Source of the DNA: Brevibacillus fulvus | GTDB lineage: Bacteria > Bacillota > Bacilli > Brevibacillales > Brevibacillaceae | Length of the DNA: 54,899 nt | Direction: 5' to 3' | NCBI RefSeq assembly: GCF_016908525.1 | Contig: NZ_JAFBEB010000019.1 | Location: 1-54,899 of the forward strand | Position numbers and translations under genes: made by a program | In this document: in pieces, positions 26,820-34,622 of the stretch | Position numbering within the stretch: position 1 is the first letter of the stretch | How the letters are laid out: each line of letters begins with the position of its first letter | The notes under the pieces: generated by a model | Told to the model about the DNA's origin: nothing | The model's database searches: none | What the model saw: the letters and a program-made list of their open reading frames with translations, nothing else

Positions 26820-27485
26820 ATGTCTATTTTTAAACGACTTCGTGATCTTACAATGGCAAATTTGTATGCTTTAATCGAAAAAGCGGAAGATCCAATTAAA
26901 ATGACTGACCAATATTTGCGCGATATGCAAGATGATCTGGAAGAAGCAGAAAAAGCCGTAGCTGCTCAAATTGCGCTGGAGAAAAAGTTCAAACAATTAT
27001 ATGAAGAACAAGAAGCGCTTGTGAAAAAACGGGAAGAGCAGGCACATATTGCCGCTCAAGCGAAAAATATTGATTTGGCACGGCGCGCGCTCGAAGAGAA
27101 AAAAGCAGCCGAGCAAAAAGCAACGGAATATAAGGCCAGCTATGAGCAAAACAAAGCCGCTGCCGAGAACTTGCGCGAGAAACTGGCCGAGATGCGCAAA
27201 CAAATTACCGAGCTGAAAAATAAACGGGAAACCTTGGTCGCCCGCGTCAACGCTGCCAAAGCGCAAAAAAATATCAACAAGGCAATGGCCGGCTTCGGCT
27301 CCGACACCGCAATGGCCGGGCTGAAACGGATGGAAGAGAAAGCTCTGCAGCTGGAAGCGGAGGCTGAAGCGAGCGGTGAGGTATATAAAAAGGAAAAATC
27401 GCTTGATGAAGAAATCGCCGCTTTAAACAAAGACCAACAAATTGAAGATGAACTTGCCGCTTTGTTAAAAAAATATGAGGGGTAA
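26820..27485 (+). CDS. pspA: PspA/IM30-family membrane-stress protein
   Basis: The 221-residue protein is almost wholly coiled coil, beginning MSIFKRLRDLTMANLYALIEKAEDP with the amphipathic N-terminal helix typical of PspA/Vipp1 (ESCRT-III-like). Such proteins polymerise on damaged inner membrane and preserve the proton-motive force. No PspF or PspBC homologue is nearby; instead an ECF-type promoter lies 60 bp upstream, the Firmicute mode of control. ATG 26820 has AGGGAGG eight bases upstream. It heads a plus-strand operon with DUF350, DUF4178 and DUF4247 genes. Confidence 0.93.
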   Translation: MSIFKRLRDLTMANLYALIEKAEDPIKMTDQYLRDMQDDLEEAEKAVAAQIALEKKFKQLYEEQEALVKKREEQAHIAAQAKNIDLARRALEEKKAAEQKATEYKASYEQNKAAAENLREKLAEMRKQITELKNKRETLVARVNAAKAQKNINKAMAGFGSDTAMAGLKRMEEKALQLEAEAEASGEVYKKEKSLDEEIAALNKDQQIEDELAALLKKYEG

Positions 27486-27585
27486 GCCGCCTGCGCGGTA
27501 CCCTCTTATTTTGCATGAAACTTCATCCATCCCGACAGCTTCCCTGTCTGTCGGGTGATCTTGTTTTTGGGGAGGCTAGCTTTCG

Positions 27586-27987
27586 ATGATCCTGCAAATC
27601 CTTGGCATGATAGTCTGGGCAATCGCCGGGGCTATACTATTGACCGTGCTGATGTGGATTGATTCACTGTTTACCAAATACAAAGACCTCGCGGAAATCA
27701 AAAAAGGCAACATGGCCGTAACCAGCCGCTTTGTCATGAAGCTATTTGCGCAAGGTTATATTTTATCTCAATCCATCGCCAAATCCGATGACCTTTGGCA
27801 GGCAGTTTTGGCTTCAGTCGTTTCTTTTGCCATTTTGCTTGTCTTGGAGAAACTGGTTGAATTTTTCTTTCGGAAGTTTGCCGGCATCGATTTGGACGAA
27901 GGAACCAAGCAAGGCCAACTTTCCTATGCGTTGGTTGCCGGCACCTTGCACATCGTCGGCGCGCTTGTATTGGGCGCTTATCTATAA
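27586..27987 (+). CDS. DUF350 membrane protein of the psp operon
   Basis: The 133-residue protein has about four membrane segments (1-24, 45-62, 70-88 and 110-133). It shows the DUF350 features: a polar DLAEIKKGNMAVT loop after the first segment and GYILSQSIAK. DUF350 proteins (YjfL in E. coli) recur beside PspA-like genes and are thought to act in the envelope, with unknown biochemistry. ATG 27586 has GGGGAGG ten bases upstream. It is co-directional with pspA at a 100-bp gap and is followed by the DUF4178 gene 33 bp later. Confidence 0.85.
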   Translation: MILQILGMIVWAIAGAILLTVLMWIDSLFTKYKDLAEIKKGNMAVTSRFVMKLFAQGYILSQSIAKSDDLWQAVLASVVSFAILLVLEKLVEFFFRKFAGIDLDEGTKQGQLSYALVAGTLHIVGALVLGAYL

Positions 27988-28020
27988 TTGATCGGATGAG
28001 CTTGAAAGGAGAAAGCAGCA

Positions 28021-28524
28021 ATGAGCCTGATGAAACGTTTTTCCAATCTGTTTAAAAAAGCAGAACCGCCTCTCCCTGAGAAATCGATTTTGACCGTAGG
28101 TCCGGGAGATGTAGTTGACGTATCATTAGTCACCTATCAGGTAACGGGAAAAACACAACATTTTCAAAGGAACACTTCTTTTTTAACCTTGCAAGATGGC
28201 AATGATATCAAATATTTAAAAGTGGAAGAACGCGAGCGGACTTATTTTGAATTGTATACGCCGATCGATGGCCGGCTGGAATCAGCGGATGAAGTCCCTG
28301 CAATCATTGAGCTGGAAGATGCGGTTTATCATCTGGAGGAGCAATTTTCTGGACGCACTTCCGCCGTCGGAAAAACCCCGTTCCCTGGCGGAGAGCAGTA
28401 CGTCTGGGAATACCAATCGGATAACCGCCGGCTGTTGCGGATTGAGTGGCAAGACGGTCGATTTATGCTGTACGAAGGAGAGAGTGTAATTCCTGCCGAC
28501 GTGCAGGTATTGCGCGGAACATAG
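28021..28524 (+). CDS. DUF4178-domain protein of the psp operon
   Basis: The 167-residue soluble protein begins MSLMKRFSNLFKKAEPP, a short basic helix, then forms a beta-rich domain with LTVGPGDVVDV, the pattern FLTLQDGNDIKYLKVEERER, and a second half ending YEYQ/RIEWQDGRFMLYEGE. The pattern is that of DUF4178, found repeatedly next to PspA, DUF350 and DUF4247. No enzyme motif is evident. ATG 28021 has AAAGGAG upstream. Nine base pairs separate it from the lipoprotein gene, so the two are translated from one mRNA. Confidence 0.82.
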   Translation: MSLMKRFSNLFKKAEPPLPEKSILTVGPGDVVDVSLVTYQVTGKTQHFQRNTSFLTLQDGNDIKYLKVEERERTYFELYTPIDGRLESADEVPAIIELEDAVYHLEEQFSGRTSAVGKTPFPGGEQYVWEYQSDNRRLLRIEWQDGRFMLYEGESVIPADVQVLRGT

Positions 28525-28533
28525 AGGTGATTT

Positions 28534-29304
28534 ATGATGGGTAATCGCTGGAGTGCCGTGATCAAAAGTTTTCTGACCATGGCTCTCTTCGTTTCCATTT
28601 TGTCGGGATGCGGCAGTAACAACTCGGTTGCCTCCAATTACCCTCTGGAACAGGTTACGCAGAATGGGGGACAGGTATCCCGCGTTTATCGCGCCGAGAA
28701 TCAATCGGTTCCCGAGGTAGCCAAGATATTGGCTGCTGAAAACAAACCAAACGAGATCTCCAAAGAAGATCCCGACCATATGTTTTTGATTTATGATGAC
28801 GAATGGTATCATCTGCAAAAAGACAGCAGCAAACCGGCTGACACTCTGATCGAAGTCGATTCCAAACAATTTGTGCAGCAAAATTATGATTCCTCTTTCT
28901 TGCAGGGATATATCCTGGCCAGCTTGCTGGATGATCTGTTTGATTCCCGCGGTACGTCAACAGGCAAATATCGAGGGTACAGCTCCAAAGATATTTATAA
29001 GCCGGATGTCGTGTACCACCAGCCAACTGCAGCCGAGAAGAAAACATATCCGCCTGTAACCAAGGAAGGGAAAGGCTCGATTATCAAGCGCAGCTCCACG
29101 TCGGCCGCTTCCTCCAAATGGTTTGGCAATACAGACAGCAGTTCATCAACGAATCGTACGACCAGTTCGAGTACCGGGAAGATTATCAAATCGTCTGAAA
29201 GCAGCAGCGGAAAGAGCTCTTCATCGATCTTTTCCCGCCCGAAAAGCAATTCTCCCCCGAAAACAATCTTCAAACGTTCCGGTCGAATTACAAAACGCCG
29301 TTAA
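28534..29304 (+). CDS. DUF4247-family lipoprotein of the psp operon
   Basis: The 256-residue protein has a signal peptide with the lipobox ILSGC (cysteine 26), so it is probably anchored to the outer face of the membrane. Residues about 45-150 form the DUF4247 region (VSRVYRAENQSVPEVAKIL, FLIYDDEWYHLQKD, SFLQGYILASLLDDL). From about 170 on it is Ser/Thr/Lys-rich low complexity, a likely wall-spanning tail, ending KRSGRITKRR. AGAGGTG precedes ATG 28534; a second ATG follows. It closes the psp operon before a terminator. Confidence 0.82.
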   Translation: MMGNRWSAVIKSFLTMALFVSILSGCGSNNSVASNYPLEQVTQNGGQVSRVYRAENQSVPEVAKILAAENKPNEISKEDPDHMFLIYDDEWYHLQKDSSKPADTLIEVDSKQFVQQNYDSSFLQGYILASLLDDLFDSRGTSTGKYRGYSSKDIYKPDVVYHQPTAAEKKTYPPVTKEGKGSIIKRSSTSAASSKWFGNTDSSSSTNRTTSSSTGKIIKSSESSSGKSSSSIFSRPKSNSPPKTIFKRSGRITKRR

Positions 29305-29334
29305 CCCGCTTCCTGATGAAAGCGGGTTTTATTC
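29303..29334 (+). terminator. Terminator of the psp operon
   Basis: Arms AACCCGCTT (29303-29311) and AAGCGGGTT (29320-29328) are followed by TTATTCTTG. It overlaps the end of the converging kinase gene. Confidence 0.75.
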
Positions 29335-30714
29335 TTGTTCGTTTAATTGGGCGCTCGGAAGGGTGACGTGTACCTTTGTACCGCCTGTGACGGTACGCTT
29401 GATGGAGATATGCCCGCGATGCAGTTGAACGATCGACTGGGCAATAGCCAAGCCTAACCCGCTTCCGCCATTGCTCCTTCCCCTCGCTTTGTCTACGCGA
29501 TAAAATCGATCAAAAACATGCGGCAGTTCTTCTTGGGGAATGCCTATCCCGGTATCCTCCACATCAATACAGACTACATCTCTTTCCGTATAGGCATATA
29601 CCGATACACTGCCTTTTTCCGTATACTTTTTGGCGTTATCCAGCAAGATATCGAGCAGTTGGCGAATGCGTTCGCGATCGATGGCGACCAACAGCGGTTC
29701 TCGCCATTGAACAGTCAGCTCGATGTGATGGGGAAATACCGACCCCCACGCTTGCTTCACTTCCTGCAAAACAGGAACCAGCGACTGAATTTCGATATTT
29801 TGAATTGCAAAAGGAGCACGTTGAACTTTGGCAAGGATGAGCAAATCTTGTATCAACCTGGAGAGACGGCCGCACTCTTGCTGGATGGCGGCCAGCGCTT
29901 CTTCGCGTACCTCGGATGTATGTTTTCCCCACCGCTGAAGCAGTCGGACGTAACCATCAATAATCGTCAAAGGTGTTTTCAATTCATGGGAAGCATCAGC
30001 GACAAACTGCTGCTGCCTCTTCATCGATTCCTCGACGCGATCAAGCAAAGAATTAAACGCAGAGACCAATTCCCCCAATTCTGCGGCTACATGGGAGTCG
30101 GACATACGTGCGGACAGTTGGTGTGCGTTCATGTCCCTGATGTGAACAACGAGACGGTCCAACGGTTTCAAACCAAGTTTGGTCATGGCATATCCGCCAA
30201 AACCGGATAACAGCAAGGCCCCAAACGAGGCCAAAAATAGATTGATGAACAATATCCGAATAAACGAGTCCAGCGGTTCCTTTCTTTCAGCAATTAACAG
30301 CCAAATGTCGCTGGCGGTCACGGGAAGATGAATTTTGGTCCGGTAAATAATGGCATCTGCCTCATCCGCTGACCAAGGATTTTGCTCCCATCCCGCTCCC
30401 GTAACGGAAGCCAATTTGGTACCATTGATGTCAAGCAGCAGGATCGCTTGATTGCTGTCTGTATAATTGGTCAGCAGCCTGGTTAAATAATCGGGATTGA
30501 GATAGCTCTCTTCAACAATCTCGGTTGACAGGTCGGCTCCGATCGCTTTGGCCTTTTGCTGCAGCAACCTCTGTTCATGCTGGCTGAGAACCTTCATCAT
30601 GTTCCACAGCAAAAACATATTGAAAGCGACCAATAGCACAACCATCAAAATCACAAACAAAATGGTCAGCCGCCATTTAATTGATAATCGCTGAAATCGG
30701 CCAAAAATCTTCAA
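29329..30714 (-). CDS. Transmembrane sensor histidine kinase
   Basis: The 461-residue kinase has two membrane segments (about 17-38 and 153-177) flanking an extracytoplasmic sensing region of about 115 residues. A HAMP linker follows (about 180-232), then HisKA with phospho-acceptor H243 in ADASHELKTPLT. The ATPase part has LLDNAKKYT, DTGIGIP, FDRFYRVDK and GGSGLGLAI. It resembles wall- and stress-sensing kinases paired with OmpR-type regulators. TTG 30714 is the start, with GGGGGAG five bases upstream. The regulator gene lies 29 bp upstream on the same strand. The signal is unknown; the adjacent psp operon and NlpC/P60 gene hint at envelope stress. Confidence 0.93.
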   Translation of the reverse strand: MKIFGRFQRLSIKWRLTILFVILMVVLLVAFNMFLLWNMMKVLSQHEQRLLQQKAKAIGADLSTEIVEESYLNPDYLTRLLTNYTDSNQAILLLDINGTKLASVTGAGWEQNPWSADEADAIIYRTKIHLPVTASDIWLLIAERKEPLDSFIRILFINLFLASFGALLLSGFGGYAMTKLGLKPLDRLVVHIRDMNAHQLSARMSDSHVAAELGELVSAFNSLLDRVEESMKRQQQFVADASHELKTPLTIIDGYVRLLQRWGKHTSEVREEALAAIQQECGRLSRLIQDLLILAKVQRAPFAIQNIEIQSLVPVLQEVKQAWGSVFPHHIELTVQWREPLLVAIDRERIRQLLDILLDNAKKYTEKGSVSVYAYTERDVVCIDVEDTGIGIPQEELPHVFDRFYRVDKARGRSNGGSGLGLAIAQSIVQLHRGHISIKRTVTGGTKVHVTLPSAQLNEQE

Positions 30715-30743
30715 CTTCTCTCCCCCTGTATGTAGGGCTAGGA

Positions 30744-31433
30744 CTATTCATTGCGCACCGTATAGCCAATCCCGCGTACGGTATGAATCAGTTTGGGGTG
30801 GTTATCATCCTCCAGTTTGTTCCGCAAGTAGCGGATATACACATCGACGACATTTGTATTTCCGGTAAAATCAAACCCCCACACTTCCGTCAGCAGCTGT
30901 TCTCGGGATAGTGCCTGTCCCTCATGCTCGACCAAATGCAACAACAGATCAAATTCTCTTGGCGTCAGGATGATTTCCTCATCCTTGCGAAAAACCCGCC
31001 TGGCTTTCGGCTGAATAGATAAGCTGCCTACTTGGATCAGATCGGATTCTTCCGCTGTGTTTTTGCGCAAATGGACGCGAATCCGCGCAAACAGTTCTTC
31101 AATGGCAAACGGCTTGGTCAAATAATCATTGGCACCACTGTCCAGACCGGCCACTTTGTCGGGAATCTCGCCTCTTGCCGACAGCATAATAATCGGTACC
31201 TCGTCCACTTCGCGAATGCGGCGACAAACTTCCAAACCGGACAGGCCCGGGATCATCACATCCAACAAAATCAAGTCATAGTGCTTCTCGAGGGCGTACT
31301 GCAAGCCGGTTGGACCGTCCCAGGCCACATCCAGATCGTAACCTTCGTTTGACAGTTCCAATTGCAAATATCGCGCCAAATTGCGTTCATCTTCAATCAA
31401 CAGCAAGAAGCCTTTGCTCTCGGTCGTGGACAT
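30744..31433 (-). CDS. OmpR/PhoB-family response regulator
   Basis: The 229-residue two-domain regulator has a receiver with acidic pocket E14-D15, phosphorylation site D58 (LLDVM) and the lysine of LTKPF. A winged-helix DNA-binding domain follows, with the motif TPREFDLLLHLVEHEG and the end HTVRGIGYTVR. ATG 31433 has AGAGGTG upstream. It is co-transcribed with the downstream kinase. The divergent NlpC/P60 gene 160 bp away is a natural target candidate, but no clear tandem operator was found. Confidence 0.95.
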   Translation of the reverse strand: MSTTESKGFLLLIEDERNLARYLQLELSNEGYDLDVAWDGPTGLQYALEKHYDLILLDVMIPGLSGLEVCRRIREVDEVPIIMLSARGEIPDKVAGLDSGANDYLTKPFAIEELFARIRVHLRKNTAEESDLIQVGSLSIQPKARRVFRKDEEIILTPREFDLLLHLVEHEGQALSREQLLTEVWGFDFTGNTNVVDVYIRYLRNKLEDDNHPKLIHTVRGIGYTVRNE

Positions 31434-31596
31434 GGTACACCTCTATGCTCAAACTGTTATGGTTCTAGTTTCACCAACTGGTAATTTCTGATTCTCAGCA
31501 AATTCTAATGTTATTCTTCAAGTACTCTTAGTTTTTATCTGTATGATAGTTTACATAACCAAGCGAAACTCAAAAATAGGGAGGAAGATTACGACT

Positions 31597-32322
31597 ATGA
31601 AAAAATGGACAACCACAGCACTTTCCACTCTGGTTTTGGGAGCATCTTTGTTTACGGTTAACGGACAAGCCAGCGCAGCAACAACGGATACTGCCAATGT
31701 CACCTCCTACCAAGTCAATGAAGCAACAACCAACAGCTTTTTTAATCAGAACAATTTTCTTAATTATTTTTATTCCCATAATCGTTATTTTTCTCAGCCG
31801 GCTGCTCCAACTGAAGTGCCGCAAGCAGCTCCTGTAAAACGGACGGATCGGAGAAAAGCACCACAGGCGACTCCGGTGAAGCAGCCAGAACACAACGAAA
31901 CAATCGCCAAACCGGTGCAACAAGATAGCCAAGCAACAGGGAGTATCGGCGATCAAGTCATCGAAGCAGGAAAGAAATATTTGGGGACACCGTATCGTTT
32001 TGGAGCAAGTTCCAATACGACAAGTGCGTTCGACTGCTCTTCTTTTACCCAACGGGCTTTTAAAGATATCGGCATCTCCTTGCCGCGAAATTCTCGCCAA
32101 CAGTCGACAGTAGGGGAAACCGTCTCGATTGACCAACTGCAAAAAGGCGATTTGGTCTTCTTCCGCACCGCCGGCAGTTCTTCCTCACGCATTACTCACG
32201 TCGCTATTTATGCGGGAAACAATCAGCTTCTCCATACGTTTGGCGATCCTGGCGTAACGTTTACCAAATTTGCGGGAACCAATTGGGAAAAACGCTTTGT
32301 TACAGCTCGTCGCGTAAGCTAA
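31597..32322 (+). CDS. Secreted NlpC/P60 peptidoglycan DL-endopeptidase
   Basis: The 241-residue precursor has a signal peptide (cleavage near VNGQASA, residue 27), a Asn/Phe/Gln-rich then Pro/Lys-rich linker, and a C-terminal NlpC/P60 domain from about 118. The catalytic triad is visible: C147 in FDCSSF, H201 in THVAIYAG and H213 in LLHTFG. Such enzymes cut between D-Glu and the diamino acid of stem peptides. No LysM or SH3 wall-binding repeat is present. ATG 31597 lies downstream of AGGGAGG. The gene is divergent from the two-component system and ends in a strong terminator. Confidence 0.93.
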   Translation: MKKWTTTALSTLVLGASLFTVNGQASAATTDTANVTSYQVNEATTNSFFNQNNFLNYFYSHNRYFSQPAAPTEVPQAAPVKRTDRRKAPQATPVKQPEHNETIAKPVQQDSQATGSIGDQVIEAGKKYLGTPYRFGASSNTTSAFDCSSFTQRAFKDIGISLPRNSRQQSTVGETVSIDQLQKGDLVFFRTAGSSSSRITHVAIYAGNNQLLHTFGDPGVTFTKFAGTNWEKRFVTARRVS

Positions 32323-32352
32323 CCCGATGATGCTGCCAAATTTGAAAAATAG

Positions 32353-32392
32353 AAAAAAGGGGTGAATCCATCGCGGAATTCATCCCTTTTTT
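32353..32392. terminator. Bidirectional terminator between NlpC/P60 and DedA genes
   Basis: The arms at 32353-32367 and 32377-32392 begin with six A and end with six T, forming a hairpin usable by both converging transcripts. Confidence 0.85.
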
Positions 32393-32435
32393 GCGTTGCG
32401 GCCAGGCGATTCGTTGCGAAGTTTATGACAACGAC

Positions 32436-33032
32436 TTAAAGCCATTGCCGGCGAACTCGAACCCATCCCCATACCGCAAGAAGTAAAACCGCGGCGGCCA
32501 ATAAGGCATACCAGCCATAAGTCCTGACCATGTCGGCAATCAGCAATAGATTGCCTCCGAAAAAACGGCCGAGTAAAAAAAACAGAAGCGTCCAGACAAA
32601 GCCCGTGCTATACGAGTACAATGCATAACGGGCAAAAGGAAAGTTGGAGATTCCCAGCAAATAAGGCACGACATGCCGTACAACCGGCAAAAAATAGCTG
32701 AAAATAAGCGCATAGTTGCCGTAACGCATCAGCAATTGCTGCGAACGACCGATATACCTGTCCATCTTTCGCCGACGATTCAGCCGTTCCAGAATCGGCA
32801 TGCCCAGTTTCCGCCCCAGTAAGTAACCTAAAGACAAGCCGGAAATCACACCAAGGTACGTGACGAGAAAAGCGGGTATCGGGTCAAGCAACTGAAAGGA
32901 AGTAACCAGTCCCCCTGTCATGACGACCACTTCATCGGGAATCGGCATCCCGACGATCCCTAGCCAGAGAGCGAAATACAACGCCATATATCCGTAATGC
33001 TCAATTCCCTGTAACAAAACTGCAAATTCCAA
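32436..33032 (-). CDS. DedA-family membrane protein
   Basis: The 198-residue protein has about five membrane or re-entrant segments and DedA signatures: GIVGMPIPDEVVV, the GYLLGRKLG glycine motif and FSYFLPVVRHVVPYLLGI with the conserved arginine. DedA proteins include undecaprenyl-phosphate and phosphatidyl-lipid flippases needed for wall synthesis and membrane homeostasis. TTG 33032 is the likely start, with GGGGGAA five bases upstream. It stands alone on the minus strand after the NlpC/P60 gene; a wall-lipid recycling role would fit its neighbours. Confidence 0.9.
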   Translation of the reverse strand: MEFAVLLQGIEHYGYMALYFALWLGIVGMPIPDEVVVMTGGLVTSFQLLDPIPAFLVTYLGVISGLSLGYLLGRKLGMPILERLNRRRKMDRYIGRSQQLLMRYGNYALIFSYFLPVVRHVVPYLLGISNFPFARYALYSYSTGFVWTLLFFLLGRFFGGNLLLIADMVRTYGWYALLAAAVLLLAVWGWVRVRRQWL

Positions 33033-33185
33033 CGGTTCCCCCTGCTAAGATAAGACATCTATTAATGACTCGCTTATAATTAAGAATACGAAGAAACACG
33101 TAAAAGGATATCAGCATTTGCCTAAAACATCGATCGAGAGCAGCGGTCGCACTTCATCGCTGATAAAGAAACGGTATGTGTTCAA

Positions 33186-33215
33186 CACAAACAAGGACCT
33201 GGTTTTTGCCCAAGT
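33186..33215 (-). terminator. Probable terminator of the flavoprotein gene
   Basis: GGACTTGG pairs with CCAGGTCC (one wobble) within 33194-33217, followed on the minus strand by TTGTTTGTG, about 30 bp after the flavoprotein stop codon. Confidence 0.5.
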
Positions 33216-33247
33216 CCCTGTCCGCCTGTATTCAATCTGTATCCCTA

Positions 33248-33811
33248 CTACGCCTTCAGCACGTCGTGGTCCACATAGCGTTGACCATTCAATTCGCTGA
33301 TGACATTGATGGCAACCTTGGCCCCATCTCCCGCGGTAATAATCGTATGAACACTGACACCCGCAACGGTGCCCGCCGCCCATACTCCCTCCACATTGGT
33401 TTTGCCGGTTGCATCGGTTTGAATAATCGTTTTAATGCGCGGCTCTGTGCCCTCAACAGTGGCGATCCCCGCTTTTTCAGCCAGTTCTGTCAGTGCGCCG
33501 GTTGCCAATATGACATGTTTTCCGGTAAATTCACCGGTTTCCGTTTTAACCACGATACCGGCTTCGCTTTTTTGCAGGTCGGTTACCTTGGCCTCGACCA
33601 GCTCGGCGCCAAACTTCTTCGCTTGTTCCTTACCGATCTGAATCAAATCCGGGCCGGTGATTTCCATGACTCCGTAATGATTTTCAATCCAGGCCCGTTT
33701 GGTCATACTTTGATCGCTGTCAATCAACAACGTTGCTTTCCCGGCTTTCGCGGTAAACAGTGCTGCGCTTGCTCCTGCTGGCCCTGCACCAATAATGATC
33801 ACATCATGCAT
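33248..33811 (-). CDS. Short FAD-dependent oxidoreductase, thioredoxin-reductase-like
   Basis: The 187-residue protein has the FAD-binding start HDVIIIGAGPAGASAA and the second FAD motif VEGVWAAGTVAGVS, joined by the ATGA segment HVILATGAL. It is about 120 residues shorter than thioredoxin reductases: the inserted NADPH domain and the CxxC redox pair are missing. Activity is therefore unclear; a flavin-dependent oxidase or partner-dependent reductase is possible. ATG 33811 gives the clean FAD N-terminus; AAGGGG lies ten bases upstream. It is monocistronic. Confidence 0.85.
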   Translation of the reverse strand: MHDVIIIGAGPAGASAALFTAKAGKATLLIDSDQSMTKRAWIENHYGVMEITGPDLIQIGKEQAKKFGAELVEAKVTDLQKSEAGIVVKTETGEFTGKHVILATGALTELAEKAGIATVEGTEPRIKTIIQTDATGKTNVEGVWAAGTVAGVSVHTIITAGDGAKVAINVISELNGQRYVDHDVLKA

Positions 33812-33992
33812 CTCCGCACTACCCCTTTTCATTCAACTTTTCCTGCCTACAAAAAGTATAACAATTTTCGCCAAATGTTTGGAACTATTTGTTTCTTCAA
33901 AGTTGCTGCGATAATTCCTCCTTGACAACTCAAAATTGTCTGAATTAATATTCGTAATTATCCAAATTAAATTTCATTGGAGGAATCTCGCT

Positions 33993-34379
33993 ATGGCTGG
34001 GAAAAGGATAGATCACGTGGGGCTGATTGTGAAAGATATTGATCGAGCCATTCAGTTTTACCAAGAGGTTGTCGGTTTTCAATTAAAACAGCGGCTTGTC
34101 CATACAAATGGAGTATTCCAACTGGCCTTTCTCGGATTCAATCACTCACAGGAGACGGAATTGGAGATCATTCAAGGCTACAATGACCATCTCCCCACCG
34201 AAGGCAAAGTGCATCATTTGGCTATCGCTGTTGACAATATCGAAGAAGAATTTTCCCGACTGCAGCGGTTGGACAAGGTACAGTTGATTGATCAAGAAAT
34301 TACAACATTGCCAAACGGTTACCGATACTTCTTTTTTTATGGCCCCGAAGGGGAATGGATTGAATTCTTCCAACGCTAA
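33993..34379 (+). CDS. VOC-superfamily (glyoxalase/dioxygenase fold) protein
   Basis: The 128-residue protein has paired beta-alpha-beta-beta-beta modules. It starts KRIDHVGLIVKDIDRAIQFY with the first metal histidine, has HHLAIAVDNIEEE with the second, and ends YFFFYGPEGEWIEFFQ with the terminal glutamate ligand. The pattern is close to glyoxalase I and methylmalonyl-CoA epimerase relatives; the substrate cannot be assigned. ATG 33993 has TGGAGG upstream. It is followed by a strong terminator. Confidence 0.88.
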   Translation: MAGKRIDHVGLIVKDIDRAIQFYQEVVGFQLKQRLVHTNGVFQLAFLGFNHSQETELEIIQGYNDHLPTEGKVHHLAIAVDNIEEEFSRLQRLDKVQLIDQEITTLPNGYRYFFFYGPEGEWIEFFQR

Positions 34380-34382
34380 CAG

Positions 34383-34416
34383 CAAATCCGCCCGGACCCC
34401 CAGGCGGATTTTTTCC
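34383..34416 (+). terminator. Terminator of the VOC gene
   Basis: Arms AAATCCGCC (34384-34392) and GGCGGATTT (34403-34411) are followed by TTTT. Confidence 0.82.
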
Positions 34417-34430
34417 TTCTGCACAGCGTT

Positions 34431-34517
34431 TTAACAATCTTCCGCTGCCCCAATGATCACGAGCAGGATAAATAATACGAGAATCAGAACGAAGTCATCG
34501 AAATTGCCGCAACCCAT
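34431..34517 (-). CDS. YjcZ-family sporulation-type micropeptide
   Basis: The 28-residue peptide reads MGCGNFDDFVLILVLFIL, then LVIIGAAEDC. A glycine-rich start is followed by a single hydrophobic helix with the VLFILLVIIG core seen in YjcZ/YhfH-type peptides of spore formers. A strong ribosome binding site (GGAAGGAGGG) precedes ATG 34517. It is probably membrane-inserted. The two terminal cysteines (C3, C28) are unusual. The family is common in spore formers; its role is unknown. Confidence 0.75.
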   Translation of the reverse strand: MGCGNFDDFVLILVLFILLVIIGAAEDC

Positions 34518-34622
34518 AACTTCTCCCTCCTTCCTTCTAATCCCTACAAAGATATGTGGAAAGGAAGGGGACTGCTGTAGTTCGATGACTATCTTTGCAA
34601 AAAATCCACAGTGAATGAAAAG

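Noticed and set aside
34549-34598. Inverted arms CAAAGATA and TATCTTTG as a terminator for the FosB-GNAT gene
   Set aside because: The loop is about 35 bases and no T run follows on the minus strand.
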